Origin: Chrysomallon squamiferum
Lineage: Eukaryota > Mollusca > Gastropoda > Neomphalida > Peltospiridae
Assembly (NCBI GenBank): GCA_012295275.1
Contig: CM022679.1
Location: forward strand, 7,383,169 to 7,447,168
Direction: 5' to 3'
DNA: 64,000 nt
This document shows, one piece after another, positions 54,201 to 64,000 of the stretch (position 1 is the first letter of the stretch; every line of letters starts with the position of its first letter). The notes below the pieces were generated by a model. It did no database searches. It was not told the origin of the DNA and was given only the letters and a program-made list of their open reading frames with translations. A program made the position numbers and the translations under genes.

Positions 54201-54376
54201 ACGACTTTATCATAAGACATAACCTCCCTTTTAGAGAATTAATGGGAATTTATTTTCAAGAATTTGACAGCTTCGACGAATAAACTGCTAAGAACAGGCA
54301 AACGATTTTAAAACGAACACTGGAAAATGGATTGATATTAATTTTGTGTCCATGTATTATCTATCTGGTGAAAATG
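50523..54376. other. Intergenic sequence, partly non-repetitive
   Basis: (TG)n at 51183-51228. GTT/TTG-rich stretch 51620-51880. Complex, repeat-poor pieces at 50890-51075, 51255-51620 and 52090-52300 are possible regulatory DNA. The 101-codon minus frame 52482-52787 is AT-rich and unrecognised. Confidence 0.45.

Positions 54377-54413
<37 letters not shown>
54377..54413 (+). repeat. A37 homopolymer
   Basis: Uninterrupted A run followed by GAAAGAAATG. A retroposon tail is possible but no body or hairpin is evident upstream. Confidence 0.9.
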
Positions 54414-54415
<2 letters not shown>

Positions 54416-54567
54416 AAGAAATGAAGAATTCTCACAAATATTCCTCTGCTTGGTATCATTTTCCATTGAAAATAGAAAAAAGAAAGAACCGGTCATAATA
54501 ATAATTTAAAAGAAAAAAAAAAAAGAACAGAAACAAATCCAGAAATATAATATAAAAACATTCCCCC

Positions 54568-54571
54568 AAAA

Positions 54572-54626
<55 letters not shown>

Positions 54627-54742
54627 AAATAAATAAATAAAATACCTTATTCACTCCCACCCAAAAAAGTAATTTAGAAAGAACACCACCAAAATTAAGA
54701 ATGAAAATAAAATAAAATAAAATAAAATAAAATAAAATAAAA
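54568..54742 (+). repeat. (AAAT)n and (AAAAT)n microsatellites
   Basis: AAAT units run to about 54641, then after a short spacer AAAAT units at 54706-54742. Confidence 0.95.
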
Positions 54743-56902
<2,160 letters not shown>

Positions 56903-58075
56903 CCCTATAACGATAATTAATGTCCCTTTACTTCATAACACCAAATTTATTTAATTTAATATTGACAAACATAGATTTAAAAAAAAAAAACCCGAAATAA
57001 AGTTAAGTTTTTTTTAGGGAGCATTGGTGGGAGTGTTTGCTGATATTTTACTTTTTCTTCATGCTCCATTTCTAGGACGCTTCATTCCTTCTTCACTTTC
57101 TTTATCTTTCATCTCTGCTTATCATTACGACATTATTCTTTCTGAACCGTTATCTTAACTCATTACATACGTAAGTACACAACGGTGAATCTTAACCAAA
57201 CTTACATAAGCGTCAGTCCAAAGAGTACCAGCGTTAGACAGAATTTTGTATCAGTTTAAAGTGTGAGTCTTTAATCACCAGGAGTCACATTAAAAGCTGT
57301 TTTCTAAGAAACTTTTTTGTTAAATATTGCTTAAATTACATAACTAGTGTGTAATAAATAGTTGAAATATTCGCGCACAGACGATTAATGGAAGTCTTAG
57401 AAGGAGAAACTCTTAATAAATCTCTCGCAATCTTCCGGGACGTCATCATTCACGAGATTAGGAACCGTGTAAATCACACCATTATCTCAAAACGAAATTC
57501 TAATGCTTCTTCTAACAAACGACAATAACGGCGAATTTCCATAGTTAAAAGGACGTATTCATGCATTTAATTGTATTTTCCTGTTACAATGGTGCCCATC
57601 GTTCAAAGTCATCTCCCTTTGAGCCGTCTTTAATCGAGAAGACCTACATCAACACAAGACTTATGAACAAGACTTGAAGGCATATGGAAGTCTTTTTTGT
57701 GCGATTATTTATAAAGACATTGACCATTTAAGATTTAATTTTGTTCAGAAACTGTTCGAAAATAATTAAAAGTCTGGACAAAAAATCTAATTACTAATTA
57801 TTTTCGATTCAAAAACCTTTTCTTTTGTAATATATGTTTATCAGAGTTTCAGAATTCTGAAGTTCATGCATCGATCCGGTTTTGAACAGCGAGACTTCTA
57901 ACCTTCGCGTCTGAGATGAATCAGTTTGACAGACTTTTAGGACTATTTGATCTTCAAATTTTATTTTCATTTTCATTAACGGTTTAATATTCAGATTTAT
58001 TAACGAAGCCATAGTGCAAAAAAATATTCTTATCTCTATTCTACAAAGACTTTCTTCTTGGCCAATATTGTTTTT

Positions 58076-58076
<1 letters not shown>
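56903..58076. other. Intergenic sequence with a non-repetitive island at 57350-57700
   Basis: The island includes CATGCATTTAATTG (POU/homeodomain-like), CTGTTACAATGGTGCCC (SOX core ACAATGG) and CAAAGTCATCTCCCTTTGA. No coding frame was recognised. Confidence 0.35.

Positions 58077-58109
<33 letters not shown>
58077..58109 (+). repeat. T~33 homopolymer
   Basis: Poly(T) run; the Lys-rich minus frame crossing it is an artefact. Confidence 0.9.
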
Positions 58110-58110
<1 letters not shown>

Positions 58111-58347
58111 TCTGTCGTTTTCTGACCTGAAAGGACAAAAAGTCGGGAATACTTATTTTTATAAAATATACTGAACATCACAGATGCGAAAGAAAACAAA
58201 GAAGGAAAAATAGCATGATAGCATTCATGTAAAAATAAAGAAAGAAAGAAAGAAAAGATGAATGATGAAAAAAAGAAGGAAAGAAAATATTAACATCGGT
58301 TCAGACACTGGAAAGATTTATTTTTAGAGTCAGATGATATAGAAACA

Positions 58348-58541
58348 GATCATGTATGTAAAAGTTACGTTCAGTTACAGAACATGTGTTTAAAAGTTAC
58401 GTTCAGTTACAGGACATGTGTGTAAAAGTTACGTTCAGTTACAGATCATGTGTGTAAAAGTTACGTTCAGTTACAGAAGATGTGTGTAAAAGTTACATTC
58501 AGTTGCAGAAAGTGTGTAAAAGTTACGTTCAGTTTTAGAAC
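58348..58541 (+). repeat. 31-bp tandem repeat, ~6 units
   Basis: Unit ACATGTGTGTAAAAGTTACG + TTCAGTTACAG (31 bp) repeats from about 58348. The last units are diverged and one is shortened. Confidence 0.95.
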
Positions 58542-58905
58542 AGTGACTGCGGTGTTGTTTAACCTCATCAATTAACTTTAAGTAGCATCCGATAACACGG
58601 CGTGGTTTAAGTGCTTACGACTCTTATGTCTGGTGTTTATCTATCGAGCTACGAGAATGGAAAGTGAAACAAGCAATATGAGTATTGATCTAACGATTCG
58701 ATTCAGTGGCTGATTCGCTTTACTCCACACTGTGGCCTCCCCGCCTCCCGATTTTGATTTTCCCGGCTACAAACTGAATTCAAAACACAGCCGAGTTTAT
58801 TTTATAGACGTTTGTTATTGCTGCTTTCCTCAGGGAAAATGCTGAATGAAGCGTGTAGTTTCTGTGTTACTTTATCGCTAATCGAACACATTCCAAAGCA
58901 AAATA
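58542..58905. other. Non-repetitive island, candidate cis-regulatory element
   Basis: About 360 bp, relatively GC-rich (GTGGCCTCCCCGCCTCCCGA), with GGTTTAAGTGCTTACG (NKX2-type AAGTG core). About 4.6 kb upstream of the receptor coding exon. No coding frame was recognised. Confidence 0.3.
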
Positions 58906-59129
58906 ACAGAAGTGTTATAACTCACAGTAGTCCAACATTTCTGTTTTTACTTGCTACTTTCCTTTCTTTTTAAATGAAAAATAATAATAAAACTGATTCA
59001 GCAGTTAGACAGCAACATGAAAAAGTCTGGCAGGATTAATTCCCGTTTCCAGTTAGTTTACATCATTCAATGGGAAGGTTTGCACTTGAAAGAACTTGCT
59101 GTTAACAGATAACAGTAGGTCGTACGTTA

Positions 59130-59265
<136 letters not shown>

Positions 59266-60555
59266 GCTCTCGTCTGTGTTTCGGACAAGAAGATACAAAA
59301 GAACTGCTCACTAAAAATGTGCACATACTACACTTTATCTTACAACATGTTTCCCGTTGTTTGTTATTCTAAATATTCGTCAGTCAAAGCCTTTTCTGTT
59401 TCCAAAACATTTCAACGGACACTACTACCTACAACGTATTTAAGACAAAAAACATTTCAATCGAGTTCTAGACAAACAATGGTCTGAGCAATATTGAAAA
59501 TTGTAATCTCGAAAAACCTTTTAAGTTCTTGTCACAAAGTTTGGTTTTCTTCCAAAAACATTTAACAAAACTGACAGAAATGCATCTCTTTGTCTGAATT
59601 CAATTATAGGTTTTTATCACACACAATTTAAGTAAATAGCTTACACAAGTACGTTTGTCTCGACTTCCGCAAGAATGTTAAAACATTTTATAATCGTTTC
59701 ACACTACGAAAATTATTATTATTTTTTTTTTTTCATAACCAAATTTAAGAAATTTTGAGACATTAAAAAAAAAAAAAAAAAACATTTAAAAAAACAACAA
59801 CAAAAAAACATCGAAACCTATAAAATTAAATAATACATTTCGAGAACAATATTAAAAAAAAAAACATTTTCGATCGTTATTTTTACATTAAAGCAAATTA
59901 ACAATATTGGAGATCACGTTTAATTAACCTCTACATTGTGTCGAAAGATATAACGTCTATATGCACAACATCATAATAACATTTCACCTTGCTTTATTAC
60001 CAGTGATTAATAAACTTTCTAATAAACTAAGCCTTATATAACGAACTACCACACAGAAAACCTTTTCTGTCCCGATCAATCCAAATTAATAATAAACACC
60101 TGGCTGACTTTTATAGGAGAATAATGAAACTATTGTGTCATTTTTTTTTAAAACGTAATATTAATATTACACAAGTGTCCACAATATCAAGCTTCGGCAG
60201 CAGTGTGAGAAAAGAATCGGTTGTTTTGTTTACATTGTGGATTTTTAAAACGCACGTTGTTCTGTCCGCGGTGAGTGTAAAGTCTTTGTAACATAAAAAT
60301 ATATATTTAAAAAGAAAGGAAAATAACAACATTGTGAAATAAGTCGAAAGATATTTAATACTGGTAAATATAGTATAAAAGAACAGAAAATGTTCTCCTT
60401 TTTATCTGTTTATCTGTATGTCTACGTGTTCCTATGTTTCTGCATGTCTGTATCTTTGTCTATCTGTCTAAGATCTAGAGATCTACTCATCCGGCTGGCT
60501 AAATATCTGAAACATAAATATAAATAACAGAACAAAAGAATAATAACACTAAGAA
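59266..60555. other. Intergenic AT-rich sequence
   Basis: Poly(T)/poly(A) near 59718-59800; nothing gene-like was recognised. Confidence 0.5.
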
Positions 60556-60770
60556 GTACTACTTACATACACAAATACATACACACATACATGCATACAT
60601 GCATACATGCATACATACATACATACAGACAGACAGACATACATACACATACATATATACATATATACATACATACGTAGACACACACATACATACATAC
60701 ATACATACAGGCACACATGCATTTATGCATACATATACGTATACACAAACACACATACACACATTCGCAG
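60556..60770 (+). repeat. (CATA)n-rich microsatellite block
   Basis: CATA, CATG and CAGA tetranucleotides. Both strands are open only by tetranucleotide periodicity. Confidence 0.93.
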
Positions 60771-61249
60771 ACATATTCCTGCCACACGTACTTTTAACAC
60801 TTCTTAAGGTTATCTGTCTTCGGGCGATGGATGTGACAAACTGTGATATCTCCTGGAAACCTTTAACCCAGATAACTGAGATAATGCACACAAAGTAGTC
60901 GTAATCTCGCTGCTTGAGTCTGTAAAAGCAATGACTTTTTCTTTGGCTTAAGATGCACAAATATCCTGGTTATTTTTAGTTACGTCACCAATATTTCAGC
61001 TTTGCAGCGAAATTAAGTTTTCGTTTCGTGTGTTTTACGATTAAATATATTAACCCACTTAGTAAATGTTAAGAAAATCTGAGAACTTTATTTCGGTGAA
61101 AGTATTAACTTAGTAACCGATAATCTATTTAATGTTATAGAATTATTGTATGGCAAATGGTAAACAACAACAGACATATAATAACAAAAAATAGACTTAT
61201 AAATCAGACCTAATTGCAAAAAAATAAACATATACAAAAACACGTATTT

Positions 61250-61450
61250 ATGTATGGCTGCATGCATGCGTGAATGTGTGTATGTATGTATGCGTATGTG
61301 TATGTATGGTTGTATAGTTTGTATGTATGTGTGTATGTATATCTGTCTATATGTATGTATGATGTGTCTGTGTGTCTATATGTATATTTGTATGTACGTA
61401 TACGTATGTATCTACGTAATTCAGCCCTACTTGTCTGTGTATGTATCTAT
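61250..61450 (+). repeat. (GTAT)n-rich microsatellite block
   Basis: GTAT/GTGT/GTCT tetranucleotides, roughly the reverse-complement composition of the 60.6-kb block. Confidence 0.93.
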
Positions 61451-61874
61451 TCATAATACAAAAACCTAAATCCTTTGACCTAAAAAAACAAATGTCAATA
61501 ATATTTTTTTTCAGAGGATCACCAGATAATGACAGTATTTAGAAACTACTGGGCTATCTTTAATTAACAGATATAAAACTGGGAAATGCGGGCAGCAGAT
61601 GTTGTAATAAAGCTGATGAAACAGATGTTAACACGCTACCATTTCATAATTATCAGAATTCACTCACCTATGTCCACTTAACACTTTTTTCTTAGATACA
61701 ACAGACACATGTTAATAATGACCTGAACAACAAACAAACAAACAAAAAATTATACTTCTACGAAAAAAAAAACCATCAGGTTTTATAAGGCTTTAAAAAC
61801 TGAGGCTTCAGTAACCACAGTGTAAGAATGAATGAAATGAATTCGTAAAGATATCTCACAACATTTTAATGTTT

Positions 61875-61960
61875 AGGCTTCAGTGGTTGGAGCTCCGAAT
61901 GGCTCTATACCGTTCTAACCCGAGATCGTGACACGATGTATTAATTCATAACACGTCACA
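61875..61960 (+). repeat. tRNA-derived SINE fragment
   Basis: GGCTTCAGTGGTTGGAGCTC (A-box region, ~61876) and CCGTTCTAACCCGAGATCG (B-box-like GTTCTAACCC, ~61912) are about 31 bp apart. A tRNA-unrelated stretch with CTCATCTCACCTGTGTCAG follows to about 62060. Confidence 0.55.
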
Positions 61961-62159
61961 AGCTGATCGAGGAGGTAGAGAAAGCAATTTATCTTATCTT
62001 TCGTGACACCTCATCTCACCTGTGTCAGTGCTAATTAGGTGTGTAACACATGTCTGGATAATGACTTGTGTGAGAGCAGAAAACCGTTTACCATCATGAA
62101 GTTTTAAAAAACCTTTTTTTTAACTTACTGTTTTCAATTAATCGTTATTAGCTGAACAT

Positions 62160-62236
<77 letters not shown>
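62160..62236 (+). repeat. (GATA)19 microsatellite
   Basis: Uninterrupted TAGA/GATA tetranucleotide run. Confidence 0.97.
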
Positions 62237-63334
62237 AAATATATGTTAAAAATGTATATATGTGTGATTGTTTGATAATGATAAAATAAGAGCGGAATCC
62301 TTCTACTGTATCCTAAATATTTATTGTTATTCTTTTACTAACAGTTCGCGTGGCATGGGCTGTAATGTGTATCTGCATCATTGAAAATATCGTAAAACAC
62401 TATATATTATATATATTTAATGATAAAAACATTCATTCCAATATAATATTAATAAACCATAACCATAATATAGAAATATAAATACATTTTGATCACTCAG
62501 GTTTATAGACTAAAAAGTTGATTATCTTTTATATGTCACCCTGGTTTCATGGGTCACACAGTGGCATAAATACGTACTTTTGTATATTACGATTAACTGA
62601 TGGCCTAAATACATTTAATTTTTTAATTATTTGTTAATAATATGGAGTTACTGTAAGTTTGACAAGTTTATGACTGTTATCATTTCGTAAACAAAACATA
62701 TAAATATATATAGTACTAAATATTGGATTTCTGAATATTTTACTGTCATTTTTAATAGTTAGGATATACTGAAAAATAAAGCAATGCTAGGAAATGAATA
62801 GGTTGAATTCAGTTGACGTTTTCATATCTCTAAATATACTACAGAAATATCTGACAAATAAAATTCTATTTTGTGTTTAATTTAAAACAAATATAAAACA
62901 AATATTTATTAGATCCATTTCAGTGCCGAAATAATAAGACATATCTTGTGCGTAGATTTTTAACAAAGTATAGCAGTAGATTTAATACGTTTACGTCTAA
63001 CAATTTTATATTTTTTTAGTATTAAAAAAAAAAGATTATTGCAGTAATATTTTTGGATTATACCAACTATATATTTGTAAACTATTAAACGAACAGTGTG
63101 GAAAATTAAACAGTTTCAGACTGTTTTTAAAGTAGAAAAAAATTAAAGATCAGAAAGAAGATTAGTCTATTAGGATACCAATAATCATAAACACATTTTC
63201 AAATACTTTCTAACTTTATACACATGTACACACACATACTTACGCACACACATATATCTGCACACACCACAGACATCTCTGACATTAGTTTTGTGTTTTT
63301 GACATGGCTAATTAATCAATCGATCTTTCATTGC
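62237..63334. other. AT-rich sequence upstream of the receptor exon, presumably 5' intron
   Basis: Nothing recognisable except short (AT)n and a CACACATA patch at 63220-63270. Because the next exon starts with a splice acceptor, this should be intron. Confidence 0.5.
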
Positions 63335-63336
63335 AG
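63317..63336 (+). promoter_or_regulatory. Predicted splice acceptor of the receptor exon
   Basis: Pyrimidine-rich CGATCTTTCATTGCAG with AG at 63335-63336. It is followed by non-AT-rich sequence that leads without interruption to the receptor start codon. Confidence 0.6.
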
Positions 63337-63540
63337 GCATAAGAAAAACGTCACACAACGGAAGGAAATCTTGCTGTGACTATGGAACATTTCCGTTGAC
63401 GAGCGAGGCACTGGAAATTAGGTTTTACCTGAAGCAATATCTCTATTCAGAATCTCGCCGACATTACACGTTTACTGCGTGTTTCACAAACTGCTAGACT
63501 TCGTCTGAGCTGAGAAATAAATAAAAAAAAAAAGTCTACG
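63337..63540 (+). other. 5' UTR portion of the receptor exon
   Basis: 204 nt between the predicted acceptor and the ATG. It contains stops in the receptor frame, one uATG and an A-rich run just before the start codon. If the acceptor is real, at least one further non-coding exon exists upstream. Confidence 0.55.
63382..63399 (+). promoter_or_regulatory. Upstream ORF in the receptor 5' UTR
   Basis: The only upstream ATG between the predicted acceptor and the receptor start. It opens a 5-codon frame (MEHFR) closed by TGA. Short uORFs of this kind commonly reduce translation of the main frame. Existence is read from sequence; function is inferred. Confidence 0.5.
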
Positions 63541-64000
63541 ATGACGGGCAGTGTTGAGACAACGCTACTTTACCTAGCGGGTGCAGACGACAACAATATT
63601 TCAATGGAAGGGAAACCGCAAGAACCGTTTCTACTCTCGTCTACCTTTCCACCCGTAAATGCCTCGCTTAATGTTTCTCTTCTAGGAAATACGACTCAAG
63701 AACTTCTGACGGTGTACACGCTGCCGTGGTGGCAGCAGCTCATTTTTATTGTCATATTCGTCATCATGTTCGTCGTGGCCGCTGGAGGTAACATCATCGT
63801 CATCTGGATCGTTCTGGCTCACAAAAGGATGCGAACCGTTACAAACTATTTTCTAGTCAACCTGGCGGTAGCTGATGTTCTAATATCGCTTCTTAACACA
63901 TTATTCAATTCTATGTTTAATCTGTATCAAGACTGGTGGTTTGGAAAAGACTATTGTAGGTTTTCCATGTTCATCTCGCCCTGCACAATTTCCGTCAGCG
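63541..64000 (+). CDS. Tachykinin-type neuropeptide GPCR, 5' coding exon (partial, runs off the window)
   Basis: Class-A G-protein-coupled receptor at the plasma membrane, predicted to bind tachykinin-related peptides. Seen: 153 codons are open to the window edge. The start is ATG 63541 with A at -3 and an in-frame TGA at 63511-63513. The N-terminal ectodomain (1-64) has N-glycosylation sequons at N19, N40, N44 and N50 and no signal peptide. TM1 (~66-91) has GGNIIV with N84 as N1.50. ICL1 is HKRMRTVTN. TM2 (~102-125) has NLAVAD with D112 as D2.50. ECL1 has the DWWFG motif (W133 is the conserved Trp) and C139 should pair with ECL2. TM3 begins FSMFISPCTISVS. Known: FLVNLAVAD, the NTLFN..FN run in TM2 and WxFGxxYC are typical of invertebrate tachykinin receptors. 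Other peptide GPCRs (NPY/NPF, leucokinin) share parts, so the subtype needs the remaining TMs. Nothing suggests a pseudogene. Confidence 0.88.
   Translation, partial: MTGSVETTLLYLAGADDNNISMEGKPQEPFLLSSTFPPVNASLNVSLLGNTTQELLTVYTLPWWQQLIFIVIFVIMFVVAAGGNIIVIWIVLAHKRMRTVTNYFLVNLAVADVLISLLNTLFNSMFNLYQDWWFGKDYCRFSMFISPCTISVS

Noticed and set aside
60556-61450. Cys/Tyr/Met/Val-rich frames as secreted cysteine-rich peptides
   Set aside because: Translations of CATA/GTAT tetranucleotide repeats, present in several frames on both strands.

Overview
This is a eukaryotic, almost entirely non-coding window, AT-rich and loaded with simple repeats. Two protein-coding exons are clear, one at each end and both on the + strand. 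At the left (1603-1847) is the terminal coding exon of a calcyphosin-like EF-hand protein. At the right edge (63337 onward) is the 5' UTR end and first coding exon of a class-A GPCR that reads as an invertebrate tachykinin-type receptor; it runs off the window. A spliced gene, a tachykinin receptor, very long (GA)n/(CT)n tracts, (AAT)n blocks and tRNA-like SINE pieces suggest an invertebrate metazoan. My best guess is a cephalopod mollusc, probably an octopus, but species is an inference and not proven by the sequence.

Layout. 1-1602 is intron of the calcyphosin-like gene, with one copy of a dispersed repeat ending in a (CT)49 tail. 1848-~3100 is the 3' UTR/flank with a degenerate ~56-bp tandem repeat. 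3.1-9.5 kb is microsatellite-dominated. 9.55-10.45 kb holds two interleaved inverted repeats. 10.34-18.30 kb is a tandem segmental duplication (two ~3.9-kb copies). Each copy carries a composite satellite cassette of 27-bp and 95-bp repeats that closes on a perfect 14-bp palindrome. 18.3-24 kb has more (AAT)n, a small duplicated block and a long imperfect ACT-triplet tract. 24-40 kb mixes AT-rich filler with non-repetitive islands that may be cis-regulatory DNA. One island, near 38 kb, ends in a textbook splice donor and could be a distal 5' exon. 40.56-41.58 kb is an exact 13-copy 78-bp satellite; 43.9-44.5 kb is a ~32-bp array; 58.35-58.54 kb is a 31-bp array. 44.5-63.3 kb is intergenic or 5' intronic, with long dinucleotide tracts and further islands.

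The two genes are in the same orientation. Nothing here suggests that they work together. The ~61 kb between them is best read as intergenic DNA plus possible 5' intron and regulatory DNA of the receptor gene. No rRNA, tRNA gene, CRISPR array or intact transposase/reverse transcriptase was recognised. Most open frames over 60 codons here are translations of microsatellites.
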